64,000 nucleotides of DNA from Geodermatophilus bullaregiensis (GCF_016907675.1 NZ_JAFBCJ010000001.1:1054001-1118000), one strand, 5' to 3'; shown: positions 42,046-50,646, counted from the stretch's first letter. A program made the numbers and translations. Notes: generated by a model from the letters alone, not told the origin.

Positions 42046-42621
42046 GTGACGCAGACGCCCCGGCAGGCACACCGGCTGGCGACGTGGCGGGCCCTGCGGG
42101 AGGCCACCGTGCGCCTGGTCGCCGAGCGCGGTCTCGCCGCGGTGACCGTGGACGACGTCGTGGCGGCGGCCGGGACCTCGCGCCGGACGTTCTTCAACTA
42201 CTTCCCCACCAAGGCCGCGGCCCTCTTCGACCCCGATCCCGAGCTGACCGGCCTGCTGCAGCGTCTGACCGAGGAGGCGCCGCGGACCGACGACGTGTGG
42301 GCCGACGCGTGCGCCATCTGCCGTGCCGTCGTCCGGGAGGGTCCCGGTGACCTGCTCGTGGTCTACCGGCGCGTGGCCGGTTCCGGCGAGCTTCGCGACT
42401 ACCCCGTGGAGGTGCACCGCCACGTCGAGGCGGCCCTCGAGTCCTGGGCCTCGGGCCGCCTCGCGGGCGACGCCCTGGCCGCCCGTCTGGTGGCCGCGAC
42501 GGCCGGCGCGGCCCTGACGTCGGCGTTCCGCACCTGGGACCCGGCCACGCCGCCGGAGGAGTTCGCCCGGCTGGCCGACCGGGCGCTCGCCGCGGTCGAG
42601 GTGCATCCGACCGGCACGTAG
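42046..42621 (+). CDS. TetR-family regulator
   Basis: 191 residues. Helix-turn-helix: TWRALREATVRLVAERGLAAVTVDDVVAAAGTSRRTFFNYFPTKAAALFDP, typical TetR. The C-terminal ligand domain is short. GTG at 42046 is chosen over a GTG/ATG-like start 24 bases upstream because it lies just past the operator and gives the family N-terminus. Divergent to the mycofactocin-type SDR, its likely target. Confidence 0.9.
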   Translation: MTQTPRQAHRLATWRALREATVRLVAERGLAAVTVDDVVAAAGTSRRTFFNYFPTKAAALFDPDPELTGLLQRLTEEAPRTDDVWADACAICRAVVREGPGDLLVVYRRVAGSGELRDYPVEVHRHVEAALESWASGRLAGDALAARLVAATAGAALTSAFRTWDPATPPEEFARLADRALAAVEVHPTGT

Positions 42622-42629
42622 CGCCGGGC

Positions 42630-42687
42630 GGCCCCGGCAGGGTCCCGCCGCGAGCCTGCGAGGGGCGGGGGGCAGGGGGTCCTTCTA
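42630..42687 (-). repeat. family B hairpin repeat, copy 3
   Basis: Between the TetR stop and the amylosucrase start, GGCCCCGGCAGGGTCCCGCC...GGCGGGGGGCAGGGGGTCC. This copy is oriented opposite to the neighbouring genes, and the TGA normally at its 5' end reads TAG-A here, so it is the only full copy not fused to a stop codon. It may still terminate the TetR transcript. Confidence 0.7.
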
Positions 42688-42697
42688 GGGTCGAGCC

Positions 42698-44701
42698 GTG
42701 GTGAGCGGGGACACACCGGGGGCGGGCGCGGCCGGCTCCGCGGCAGCGCGGCGGGACGCCGCCGTCCGGGCGTGGACGGCGCTGCGGCCGCGGCTGGCCG
42801 CCGACGCCACCGCCGCCCTGGGTGAGGCCGAGGCCGACGCCTTCGTCACCCGCGCCGAGCTGGCGCTGTTCGACGTGCACGTGCCGCTGGGCCTCCTCTA
42901 CGGCGACCGCGCCGACGCACTGTTCGAGAGGGCGCTGCGGACCGCCCTGGCCGCGGCGGCCGAGCGCCCGGCGGCCCTGCGGCGGCTCGACCGGCGCCGG
43001 GAGATCGACCCGGGCTGGTTCCTGCGGGCGCGGGTGCAGGGCTACGTCTGCTACGTCGACCGGTTCTGCGGCACCCTCGACCGGCTGCCCGAGCACCTCG
43101 ACCACCTGGAGGAGCTCGGCACCACGTACCTGCACCTCATGCCGCTGCTCGAGCCGCGCGAGGGCGAGAACGACGGCGGCTACGCGGTGGCCGACTACCG
43201 CGCCGTCGACCCGCGGCTGGGCACCATGGCCGACCTCGAGGCGGCCGCCGCGGCGCTGCACGCGTGGGACATGAGCCTGTGCATCGACCTGGTGCTCAAC
43301 CACACCGCCCGCGAGCACCCCTGGGCGCAGGGCTGGCTGGCCGGCGACCCCGCCTACGCCGGCTTCTACAGCGCCTTCCCCGACCGCACCCTGCCCGACG
43401 CCTACGACGCGACGATCCCCGAGGTCTTCCCCGACCGGGCGCCGGGCTCGTTCAGCTGGGTCCCGGAGGCGTGCGGGGGCGCCGGCGGCTGGGTGTGGAC
43501 GACGTTCTGGCCCTACCAGTGGGACCTCGACTACACCAACCCCGAGGTCACGCTGGCGATGCTCGGCGAGATCACCTGGCTGGCCAACCGCGGTGTCGAC
43601 GTCTTCCGCATGGACGCCGTGCCGTTCATGTGGAAGCGGATGGGCACCAGCTGCCAGAACCAGCCCGAGGGGCACACGCTGCTGCAGCTGCTGCACGCGC
43701 TGACCCGGCTGGCCGCGCCCGGCGTCGTCTTCAAGGCCGAGGCGATCGTCGCCCCCGACGACCTGGTGGCCTACCTCGGCGCGCACGAGCGCTTCCGGCC
43801 CGAGTGCGAGCTGGCGTACCACAACTCGCTCATGGTGCTGCTGTGGAGCAGCCTGGCCACCGGCGACGTCCGGCTGGCCCGGCAGGCGCTGCGGCGGATG
43901 CGGCCGATCCCGCCGACGACCACCTGGGTCACCTACGTGCGCGGCCACGACGACATCGGCTGGGCGATCACCGACGCCGACGCCGGCGCGGTCGGCCTCG
44001 ACGGCTTCGCCCACCGGCGCTTCCTCAACGACTTCTACTCCGGCCGGTTCCCGGGCTCCTTCGCCCGGGGCGCGCTGTTCCAGGAGAACGAGGCGACCGG
44101 GGACGCGCGGGTCTCCGGCTCGGCGGCGTCGCTGTGCGGCATCGAGGACGCGCTGGAGCGGGACGACCCCGCCGCGCTCGACGCCGGCGTCCGGCGGCTG
44201 CTGCTGCTGTACTCCGTCGCCTACGCCTTCGGCGGCATCCCGCTGCTCTACATGGGCGACGAGCTGGCGCTGCGCAACGACACCGGGTACCTCGACGACC
44301 CCGAGCGGGCGCCGGACAACCGCTGGATGCACCGCCCGCCCATGGACTGGGGCGCCGCGGCCCGCCGCACCGACCCGGCCACGCTGGAGGGGCGGGTCTT
44401 CGCCGCGGTGCGCCGGCTCGGGGAGGTCCGCCGCTCGCTCCTGGCGCTGCGCGGCGGCACCGAGCCCGAGGTGCTCGACGCCGGCAGCGACGCCGTCCTC
44501 GTCTGGCGCCGCCGGCACCCGCGCAGCGGCACCTTCGTCGGGGTCGCCAACGTCTCCCCGCACCCGCAGCAGGTGGACGCCGACACCGTCACCGGCTTCG
44601 GCACCTTCGCCCAGGTGCACGCCAGCGACGGCCCGCTGGGCGTCCGGGACGGCCGGCTGACCGTCCCCGGCCTCGGCTGGGCCTGGTTCGCCGAGCCCTG
44701 A
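42698..44701 (+). CDS. amylosucrase (GH13)
   Basis: 667 residues, the usual length of amylosucrase, which builds alpha-1,4-glucan from sucrose and releases fructose. The N-terminal helical domain is followed by the barrel: YCYVDRFCGTLDRLPEHLDHLEELGTTYLHLMPLLEPREGENDGGYAVADYR, SLCIDLVLNHTAREHPWA, nucleophile Asp in GVDVFRMDAVPFMWK, acid Glu in VVFKAEAIV, and the third Asp in YVRGHDDIGW. The B and B' domains and the RFLNDFYSGRFPGSFA segment are characteristic. GTG at 42698. No sucrose transporter or fructokinase is adjacent. Confidence 0.93.
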   Translation: MVSGDTPGAGAAGSAAARRDAAVRAWTALRPRLAADATAALGEAEADAFVTRAELALFDVHVPLGLLYGDRADALFERALRTALAAAAERPAALRRLDRRREIDPGWFLRARVQGYVCYVDRFCGTLDRLPEHLDHLEELGTTYLHLMPLLEPREGENDGGYAVADYRAVDPRLGTMADLEAAAAALHAWDMSLCIDLVLNHTAREHPWAQGWLAGDPAYAGFYSAFPDRTLPDAYDATIPEVFPDRAPGSFSWVPEACGGAGGWVWTTFWPYQWDLDYTNPEVTLAMLGEITWLANRGVDVFRMDAVPFMWKRMGTSCQNQPEGHTLLQLLHALTRLAAPGVVFKAEAIVAPDDLVAYLGAHERFRPECELAYHNSLMVLLWSSLATGDVRLARQALRRMRPIPPTTTWVTYVRGHDDIGWAITDADAGAVGLDGFAHRRFLNDFYSGRFPGSFARGALFQENEATGDARVSGSAASLCGIEDALERDDPAALDAGVRRLLLLYSVAYAFGGIPLLYMGDELALRNDTGYLDDPERAPDNRWMHRPPMDWGAAARRTDPATLEGRVFAAVRRLGEVRRSLLALRGGTEPEVLDAGSDAVLVWRRRHPRSGTFVGVANVSPHPQQVDADTVTGFGTFAQVHASDGPLGVRDGRLTVPGLGWAWFAEP

Positions 44702-44719
44702 CCCGACCCGCCACAGCGC

Positions 44720-44778
44720 CACCCGGGACACCCCCACCCGGGACACCCCCACCCGAGACACCCCACCCGAGAAGAGGG
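44720..44778. repeat. 15-bp tandem repeat between amylosucrase and esterase genes
   Basis: Three copies of a 15-bp unit (CACCCGGGACACCCC twice exactly, then CACCCGAGACACCCC) and a degraded fourth. It occupies most of the 82-bp gap and ends at the esterase ribosome site (GAGGG). Probably slippage-prone spacer; no regulatory role is evident. Confidence 0.65.
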
Positions 44779-44783
44779 ACGAC

Positions 44784-45770
44784 ATGGCACGGATGGACCT
44801 GCGGGTGCGGCTGCTGGGCCGGGCGCTCGGCCGGCTGTCGGTCGCGACCATGGACGACGAGCGACTGCGCCGTGCGCAGACCCGGCGCATCGGCCACAAC
44901 CCGGTGACCGACCTGCTCCTCGGCGGCGTCGCGCCCGGCGTGCGGCTGACCGACGGCGCGGCGCGCGGTGAGGCCGGGCCGGTGGCGATCCGGACCTACC
45001 GCCCGGAGCAGGCGGCGGGCACGCTGCCGCTGGTCGTGAACTTCCACGGCGGCGGCTGGACGCTCGGCAGCCTGGACGCCGCCGACTGGCTGTGCAGCAA
45101 CGTCGCGGCGACCGTCGGCGCCGTCGTGGTCTCGGTGGACTACCGGCTGGCGCCGGGGCACCGCTGGCCGGCCGCGGCCGAGGACTGCTACGCGGCCCTG
45201 GTCGACGTCGTGGAGCGGGCGGCCGGGCTCGGTGCCGACCCCGCGCGGGTGGCGGTGATGGGCGACAGCGCCGGCGGCAACCTGGCCGCCGTCGTCAGCC
45301 TGATGGCCCGCGACCGGTCCGGGCCGCCGATCGCCCACCAGGGGCTGGTCTACCCCTCGGTCGACCTCACGATGAGCAGCCCGTCGATCGACGAGAACGC
45401 CTCCGCGCCGATCCTGACCAGGGCCGACTGCCTCGCCTTCCGCGACCACTACCTCGGCGGGCAGGACCCGCGGGCGCCCTACGCCTCGCCGCTGTTCGCT
45501 CCCGACCACTCCGGGCTGCCGCCGGCGCTGGTCCAGGTGGCCGAGCACGACCCGATCCGCGACGACGGGTACCGCTACGCCGAGGCGCTCCGGGCGGCCG
45601 GGGTCCCGGTGCGGCTCACGCAGTACGTCGGCATGCCGCACGGGTTCCTGGCCTTCCCGCGGCTGTGCCGCTCGGCGTCCCAGGCGCTGGCCGAGCTGTG
45701 CGCGGAGCAGACCGCCGCCCTGGCCCCCCAGGGCAGCGGCACCGGTCAGGCCCTCGTCGCCGAGCCATGA
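44784..45770 (+). CDS. alpha/beta hydrolase, HSL-type esterase
   Basis: 328 residues of the hormone-sensitive-lipase (alpha/beta hydrolase_3) family. The oxyanion-hole motif is NFHGGGWTLGS, the nucleophile elbow GDSAGGNLAAVVSLMA, the acid in VAEHDPIRDDGYRYAEALR and the base in GMPHGFLAF. It hydrolyses short- to medium-chain esters. ATG at 44784 with GAGGG 6 nt upstream. Confidence 0.92.
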   Translation: MARMDLRVRLLGRALGRLSVATMDDERLRRAQTRRIGHNPVTDLLLGGVAPGVRLTDGAARGEAGPVAIRTYRPEQAAGTLPLVVNFHGGGWTLGSLDAADWLCSNVAATVGAVVVSVDYRLAPGHRWPAAAEDCYAALVDVVERAAGLGADPARVAVMGDSAGGNLAAVVSLMARDRSGPPIAHQGLVYPSVDLTMSSPSIDENASAPILTRADCLAFRDHYLGGQDPRAPYASPLFAPDHSGLPPALVQVAEHDPIRDDGYRYAEALRAAGVPVRLTQYVGMPHGFLAFPRLCRSASQALAELCAEQTAALAPQGSGTGQALVAEP

Positions 45771-45771
45771 C

Positions 45772-45833
45772 GGCCCCCCTGCAGGGGCCCGCCGCGAGCC
45801 TGCGAGCGGTGGGGGCAGAGAGGTCCTTCCTCA
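45772..45833 (-). repeat. family B stop-codon hairpin repeat, copy 4
   Basis: Between the convergent esterase and VWA genes. Read on the minus strand it begins with the VWA gene's TGA (TGAGGAAGGACC...) and ends ...GGGCCCCTGCAGGGGGGCC, 1 bp from the esterase stop. It is ideally placed as a bidirectional terminator. Confidence 0.75.
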
Positions 45834-46589
45834 GTCGGTGAAGACGGCGCCCAGGGCCGCGGCGACGTCGGGGTGCCCGCGGACCAGCCGCAGCCGGCCG
45901 CGGCCGAGACGGGCGAGGTCGCGGCCGAGGTCGACGTCCCGCTCCCCCGACACGTCGAGCAGCACGTCCAGCCGCGGCAGCCGGCCGGCGGTCGGCCGGG
46001 GGTCGGGGCCGGCGTTGTGCACGCAGTCGCTGAGCAGCAGCACCCGCGCGTCGCGGGCCGGGACACCGGCCAGCAGCCGGCCGGCGGTCTCGAGCGCGAA
46101 GGTGACGTTGGTCAGGCCCTGGGTGGGGACCCGCAGCAGCAGGTCCAGGACGGCGAGCGGGCCCACCTGCTCGCCGGGGCGGACGAGCACCGCGGCGTCG
46201 GACCAGAAGGCGACGACGCCGACCCGGTCACGGGCGAGCTCCCCGGCCAGCGCGCCGACCGCGGCGGCCGCGGTGCGCACCCGCTCGCCCCTCATCGACC
46301 CCGACACGTCGACGACGAGCACCACCGACCGGCGCTGGCGCACCCGCTCCCGGACGACGACGTCGCGGTCCTCGGGGAAGGGCTTCCCGGCCAGGGCGTC
46401 GAGCGTGCGCTCCAGGTCCAGCTCGTCGGAGCCGCCGCTCCACGGCAGGCTGCGCAGCTCGCCCACCCCGCGGCGGGGCCGCCGGTCCTGCGGCGGGCGC
46501 GGTACGGACAGCCGCCGCGCGATGGCCTGCGCCCGGCGGCGGGTCTCGGCGTCGGCGGCACCCGCCCGGTCGAGGTCGGCCAGCGGCAC
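45831..46589 (-). CDS. VWA-domain protein (MoxR partner), start uncertain
   Basis: 252 residues from the first available start codon (GTG 46589). The C-terminal 160 residues are a von Willebrand A domain with the metal-site motif VVDVSGSMRGE (DxSxS) and later LLLSDCVHN. MoxR ATPases and VWA proteins act together as metal-insertion or chaperone pairs. Upstream of 46589 the same frame stays open and coding-like for 76 more codons (VAADSPLTRRREGAPRGARPLRRRPKQ...) back to the TGA of the MoxR gene, but it contains no ATG, GTG or TTG. The true N-terminus may therefore lie near 46815 with a non-standard start, or come from readthrough. Confidence 0.75.
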   Translation of the reverse strand: MPLADLDRAGAADAETRRRAQAIARRLSVPRPPQDRRPRRGVGELRSLPWSGGSDELDLERTLDALAGKPFPEDRDVVVRERVRQRRSVVLVVDVSGSMRGERVRTAAAAVGALAGELARDRVGVVAFWSDAAVLVRPGEQVGPLAVLDLLLRVPTQGLTNVTFALETAGRLLAGVPARDARVLLLSDCVHNAGPDPRPTAGRLPRLDVLLDVSGERDVDLGRDLARLGRGRLRLVRGHPDVAAALGAVFTD

Positions 46590-46817
46590 CAGCTCGGCCG
46601 GCTCGTCGGTCGTGCCCGGCGCGCTGCCCCCTGGCGGCCCGGCGGCCGCGGTGCGCCGCCGGTCCCCCGAGCTGAGCGCCAGCCCGCCGCCGCCCGGCGC
46701 GGGCCGGTACAGCGCGGGCTCCGCGGTGAGCTGCTTGGGCCGCCGGCGCAGCGGCCGCGCGCCGCGCGGCGCGCCCTCCCGGCGGCGGGTCAGCGGCGAG
46801 TCGGCCGCGACCTCTCT

Positions 46818-47759
46818 TCAACCGGGCCCGGCGGCCGCCGGGCGCAGCAGGAAGTGGTCCTCCCAGATCTCGCGGAGCACCGCCTCGGGCGGGACCTCCA
46901 CGGTCTCGTCGAGCGCGATGCGCCCCGACAGCGCCAGCAGCAGCGCGTCGAGCACGGCAGCCGTGTAGTCCTCGGGCAGGCCGCGGGGCGGCTCGAGGGC
47001 GGGCTCGTCGGGCAGCGGCACCTCGCGCATGGCGGCCAGCTGGGCGGCCACCAGCGCCAGGTCGATCGCGCCGCGCACGCTGCTGCCCTGCCGGACGTCG
47101 TCGCGCCCCCGGGTGGCGCGGGTCAGCGCCACGGCGTCGGCCACCAGCCGCGGCGACTCCACGCCGGTGCGCCGGCCGACGATGCCACGCTCGGCGGCGG
47201 CGTCCTGGTAGCCGACCGCCAGCCGCACCAGCCGGTCGGTCACCGAGCTCGACAGCCGGGTGGTGCCCACGTTGTCGTAGGGGTTCATCGAGGCGACGAC
47301 GCGGAAGGTCGGCAGCGCCGCCACGCTGCCCACCCGGGGGACGGCGATCCGGCGCTCGGCCATCGCGGTGAGCAGCGTGTTGAGCGCGTCCTCCGGCGCC
47401 CGGTTGAACTCCTCGACGTAGAGGAAGCCGCCGGCGCGCATGGCCTCCACCAGCGGGCCGGGCACGAAGTTCTCCGGCGTGTAGTCCTCCCGCAGCACCC
47501 GCGCCGGGTCGTGGTGGCCCACCAGCCGGGTCGGGGTCAGGTCGGCGTTGCCCTCGACGAAGACCAGGGGCACGCCCCACTCGGTGGTGATCGCCCGCAG
47601 CAGTGTCGACTTCGACGTCCCCGGCGGACCCTCCAGCAGCACGTCGCGGCCGGCGGCCACGGCCGCGAGCAGCAGGTCCAGCTCGTGCTCGCGGCCGACC
47701 AGGTGCCGGGCGACCCGGCGGCGGACCTCGCGGACCGAGGCGCCCTCGGCGGAGGTCAC
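46818..47759 (-). CDS. MoxR-type AAA+ ATPase
   Basis: 313 residues. Walker A is LLEGPPGTSKSTLLRAI, Walker B/sensor region FLYVEEFNRAPEDALNTLLTAMAERRIAVPRVG, with the arginine-finger region SSSVTDRLVRL. MoxR proteins act with VWA partners in maturation of enzymes. GTG at 47759 is preferred; upstream the frame continues into a Pro/Thr-rich stretch without a start codon that fits. The TGA at 46820-46818 is in the same frame as the following VWA sequence. Confidence 0.88.
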   Translation of the reverse strand: MTSAEGASVREVRRRVARHLVGREHELDLLLAAVAAGRDVLLEGPPGTSKSTLLRAITTEWGVPLVFVEGNADLTPTRLVGHHDPARVLREDYTPENFVPGPLVEAMRAGGFLYVEEFNRAPEDALNTLLTAMAERRIAVPRVGSVAALPTFRVVASMNPYDNVGTTRLSSSVTDRLVRLAVGYQDAAAERGIVGRRTGVESPRLVADAVALTRATRGRDDVRQGSSVRGAIDLALVAAQLAAMREVPLPDEPALEPPRGLPEDYTAAVLDALLLALSGRIALDETVEVPPEAVLREIWEDHFLLRPAAAGPG

Positions 47760-47886
47760 CCGCGAGCCGGTGACGACGGTGTCGTCGACGGGCTCCGGCG
47801 CGGGCGGGCCGGACGGGGGCTGCGGCTGCGGTGACGTGGTCGGCTCCTCGGTCGCGGTCCGGGCCGGGTCACCCCGCCCGGTCGGG

Positions 47887-47915
47887 ACGCTAAGACCCTG
47901 CGCATGGTTCTGCAA
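47887..47915 (-). promoter_or_regulatory. predicted promoter of the MoxR-VWA unit
   Basis: Minus strand: -35 TTGCAG (47915-47910), 17-bp spacer, -10 TAGCGT (47892-47887). The same -10 and a near-identical -35 are seen at the SDR promoter at 41999-42027. A start near 47880 would leave a leader of about 120 nt. Confidence 0.5.
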
Positions 47916-47984
47916 CCGCGCTCCCTGGACGCGCCGTCCGGGGCGCGGTCGCCGGCCGGCCGGCACGGCTGACAGGGTGGGGAG

Positions 47985-48692
47985 GTGACAGACGTCGAGC
48001 AGGCCTCCGGGCGCCGGACCCCCGCCGTCAACGACTACCAGGGGCACGGCATCCACGCCGCGCCGGGCGTGCACGAGTACGCGCTGGAGCTGGTGCGGGC
48101 CGCCCTGCCCCACGGCGGGCGGGTGCTGGAGGTCGGCTCCGGCTGCGGCGCCCTGGCGCTGCGGCTGCGCGACGCCGGCTTCGACGTCGTCCCCACCGAC
48201 CTCGACCCGCCGCACGACTGGATCCACCGGCTGGACCTCGACGCGCCCGACTGGACCGACGACACCCGCGGCCCGTTCGACATGGTCGTGTGCGTCGAGA
48301 CCCTCGAGCACGTGGAGAACCCGCGGCAGGTGCTGCGCTCGATCCGCTCCCTGCTGCGCCCGGGCGACAAGCTCCTGGTCAGCACGCCGAACATCACGCA
48401 CCCGCACTCACGGCTGAAGATGCTGCTCCGCGGTGCGCCGTACATCTTCGGCCCGCGGCACTACCACCAGCCCGGGCACATCACGATCCTCCCCGACTGG
48501 ATGCTCAGCGAGCACGTCCGGCTGGCCGGGTTCGACGACGTGGAGGTGACCGCCGGCGGCGACACGTTCTACCGGGGCCCGGTGCGCGTGGCCTACCGGC
48601 TGGAGATGGCGCTGCTGTGGCTGGCCGGGATCCGCCAGCGGTCGCAGTACGGCGACGGCATCTGCACCTTCCTGACCGCCACCGCCGTCTGA
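47985..48692 (+). CDS. class I SAM-dependent methyltransferase
   Basis: 235 residues. Methyltransferase_11/23-type core: GGRVLEVGSGCGALALRLRDAGFDVVPTDLD (motif I and acidic end of beta-2), FDMVVCVETLEHVENPRQVLRSIRSLLRPGDKLLVSTPN. The C-terminal part (HYHQPGHITILPDWMLSEHVRLAGFDDVEV) resembles glycan- or natural-product-modifying methyltransferases. GTG at 47985. The last 285 bp overlap the long frame of the convergent GGDEF gene. Confidence 0.88.
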   Translation: MTDVEQASGRRTPAVNDYQGHGIHAAPGVHEYALELVRAALPHGGRVLEVGSGCGALALRLRDAGFDVVPTDLDPPHDWIHRLDLDAPDWTDDTRGPFDMVVCVETLEHVENPRQVLRSIRSLLRPGDKLLVSTPNITHPHSRLKMLLRGAPYIFGPRHYHQPGHITILPDWMLSEHVRLAGFDDVEVTAGGDTFYRGPVRVAYRLEMALLWLAGIRQRSQYGDGICTFLTATAV

Positions 48693-49742
48693 GCCGGCGG
48701 CGCGGCCGGCCGCCACGCGGGCGCGACCCCGGCCGCCCCGCTCGGCGGCGTACAGCGCGGCGTCCGCCGCGGCGTAGAGCGCCCGCAGCTCGGTGGCGTG
48801 GCTCGGGGCGTGCGCGACGCCGACGCTGATCGACAGGGCGAGCAGGGTGCCGTCGGCCAGCCGCAGCGGCGCGGCGGCGACGGCGTCCACCAGCTCGTGC
48901 GCCCGGGCCGCGGCCACCTCGGCGGAGCACCCCGGCAGGAGCACGGCCAGCTCGTCACCGCCGAGCCGGCTGACGACGGCGTCGGCGGCCCGGACGTGAC
49001 CGCCCAGGATCCCGGCGATGTGCAGCAGCGCGTCGTCGCCGACCGGGTGGCCGTGGGAGTCGTTGACCGACTTGAACGAGTCGACGTCGACGAGCACCAG
49101 CGCCGAGCCCTCGTGGGCCACCGCGGCCGACAGCGCGCTGGTCAGCGCCTCGTCGAGCACCGGGCGGGTCACCAGCCCGGTGAGGCCGTCGACGGCGGCC
49201 TGGCGCCGCAGCTCGGCGACCAGCCGGTCGATGCGCTCCATCACCAGGACCAGCAGCACGGTGGTGAGCACCAGGACGGCGGCGACGAACAGGCCGTCGA
49301 CGAGCGCCTCGGCCACCGGCTGCGCGGCCAGCAGGGCGGAGACGTCGGAGCCGATCGCCAGGGTGGTGACCGACCCGGCCGCCGCGGCGTGCATCTGCGA
49401 GGCGGCGAAGAGGACCGGCAGCCCCAGCAGCAGGTGGGCGACGTCGAGCTGGTCGGGGAAGACGTCCGCGAGCACCCCGATCGTGGCGACTGCGGCCACC
49501 GGCAGGACCAGCCACACCCCGGCGCGGGTCATCGCCGCCGGTGGGACCACGGACGGCAGGGCCGAGCAGGTCAGCAGCACGACGAACATCGCCCACGACA
49601 GCGGGTGGGCGAAGTCCGGCATCGGCACCGGCTCCACCAGCACGTGGACGGCGAGCAGGACCGCGCCGACGAGGAACAGCGCGCTCGAGGCACGCGCGGC
49701 GAACGTCTCGTCCCGGGGCTCGCACAGCCGGTGCAGGTCCAT
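48408..49742 (-). CDS. membrane GGDEF-domain protein (diguanylate cyclase-like)
   Basis: 444 residues as read. The N-terminal 185 residues hold about six transmembrane segments (SALFLVGAVLLAVHVLV, AMFVVLLTCSALPSVV, VWLVLPVAAVATIGVLA and others). The GGDEF domain follows (VDGLTGLVTRPVLDEAL, LVLVDVDSFKSVNDSHGHPVGDDALLHIAGIL, SRLGGDELAVLLPG, ISVGVAHAP). The active-site loop reads GGDEL instead of GGDEF/GGEEF. The domain ends near residue 350 but no stop appears until 48408, so the last 95 residues run antisense across the methyltransferase gene and look non-domain. It would make c-di-GMP if active. Confidence 0.82.
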   Translation of the reverse strand: MDLHRLCEPRDETFAARASSALFLVGAVLLAVHVLVEPVPMPDFAHPLSWAMFVVLLTCSALPSVVPPAAMTRAGVWLVLPVAAVATIGVLADVFPDQLDVAHLLLGLPVLFAASQMHAAAAGSVTTLAIGSDVSALLAAQPVAEALVDGLFVAAVLVLTTVLLVLVMERIDRLVAELRRQAAVDGLTGLVTRPVLDEALTSALSAAVAHEGSALVLVDVDSFKSVNDSHGHPVGDDALLHIAGILGGHVRAADAVVSRLGGDELAVLLPGCSAEVAAARAHELVDAVAAAPLRLADGTLLALSISVGVAHAPSHATELRALYAAADAALYAAERGGRGRARVAAGRAAGSDGGGGQEGADAVAVLRPLADPGQPQQRHLQPVGHAHRAPVERVAAGGHLHVVEPGQPDVLAEHPVGEDRDVPGLVVVPRAEDVRRTAEQHLQP

Positions 49743-49781
49743 GCCCTGCCATCGGCGCGCTGACCTGCGCAGACGACCCCC

Positions 49782-49803
49782 GCCCCACCCGATCGGGTGG
49801 GGC
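49782..49803. terminator. perfect 22-bp palindrome, likely terminator
   Basis: A fully symmetrical sequence centred on GATC with arms GCCCCACCCGA/TCGGGTGGGGC, 9 bp beyond the CitE-like gene stop on the minus strand and before the GGDEF gene start. It forms a strong GC-rich hairpin and has no T-tract. Confidence 0.65.
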
Positions 49804-49812
49804 AGGGCGGGC

Positions 49813-50646
49813 TCAGGCGGGCCGGACGCCGAACGTCCGGGCCAGCCGCTCGATCCGGCGGGCGCGCGCCAGGCGGGGCCTGTCGCTGCCGTCGCGGATG
49901 ACCTGGCCGCGGGCCTCGAAGTCGGCGAGGAAGTCCTGCGCCCAGGCGACGTCGGACGGCGCGGGGCTGATGACCTCGTTGACCACCGGCGCCTCGTCGG
50001 GGTCGAGGCAGAGCTTGCCGGTGAGGCCGAGGGAGACGGTGACCGCGCTCTGCTCGCGCAGCACCGGCAGGCTCGCGCTCACCGTCGGTCCGTCGATGGG
50101 GCCGGGCAGCCCGCCGATGCGGCTGGCCACGACCAGGCGGGAGCGGGGGTAGGCCATGGCGAGATCGTCGGCGCCGGTGCCGGTGTCGCGGCGGTAGTCG
50201 CCGCTGCCGAAGGCGAGCCGGAAGGTGCCGCGGGCGCGGGCGATGCCGACCGACTCCTCGATGCCCAGCGCCGACTCGACCAGCGCCAGGACCGGCGTCG
50301 ACCCGCCGAGGCGGTCGAAGGTCTCGGTGACGTGCTCGGCGGCCTCCGCCTTGGCCAGCACGACGCCGAGCAGCCCGGGCACGCCGGACAGGGCGGCGAC
50401 GTCGTCCTCCCAGAACGGCGTCTCGTGGTCGTTGATGCGCACCCACGCCGACCGGTCGCCGTCCGACAGCCACTGCACGACCCCGGTCCGGGCCTCGTCC
50501 TTGCGCGCGGGGTCGACGGCGTCCTCGATGTCGAGCACGACCTGGTCGGCGCGCGACCCGTGGGCGGCGTCGAACAGCTCGGGGCGGGCGCCGTCGACCA
50601 GCAACCACGACCGGGCGTCGTCGGGACCGACTCTGCTGCGCGCCAT
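49813..50646 (-). CDS. CitE-like acyl-CoA lyase / HpcH/HpaI-family protein
   Basis: 277 residues of the HpcH/HpaI aldolase/citrate-lyase-beta TIM-barrel family: RSWLLVDGARPELFDAAHGSRADQVVLDIEDAVDPARKDEAR, WVRINDHETPFW, LALVESALGIEE (metal Glu), RLAFGSGDYRRD and GLTGKLCLDPDEAPVVNEVISPA. Substrates in the family include malyl-CoA and citramalyl-CoA. It is not part of a citrate-lyase operon, so it probably works alone. ATG at 50646. Confidence 0.85.
   Translation of the reverse strand: MARSRVGPDDARSWLLVDGARPELFDAAHGSRADQVVLDIEDAVDPARKDEARTGVVQWLSDGDRSAWVRINDHETPFWEDDVAALSGVPGLLGVVLAKAEAAEHVTETFDRLGGSTPVLALVESALGIEESVGIARARGTFRLAFGSGDYRRDTGTGADDLAMAYPRSRLVVASRIGGLPGPIDGPTVSASLPVLREQSAVTVSLGLTGKLCLDPDEAPVVNEVISPAPSDVAWAQDFLADFEARGQVIRDGSDRPRLARARRIERLARTFGVRPA

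Noticed and set aside
44720..44778. 15-bp repeats considered as iterons or a CRISPR remnant.
   Set aside because: Too short, without spacers, and there is no replication or cas gene nearby; most likely simple slippage.
47760..47984. Possible short coding frame between the MoxR and methyltransferase genes.
   Set aside because: The Pro/Thr-rich stretch is the open upstream part of the MoxR frame without a usable start codon; only a promoter is supported.
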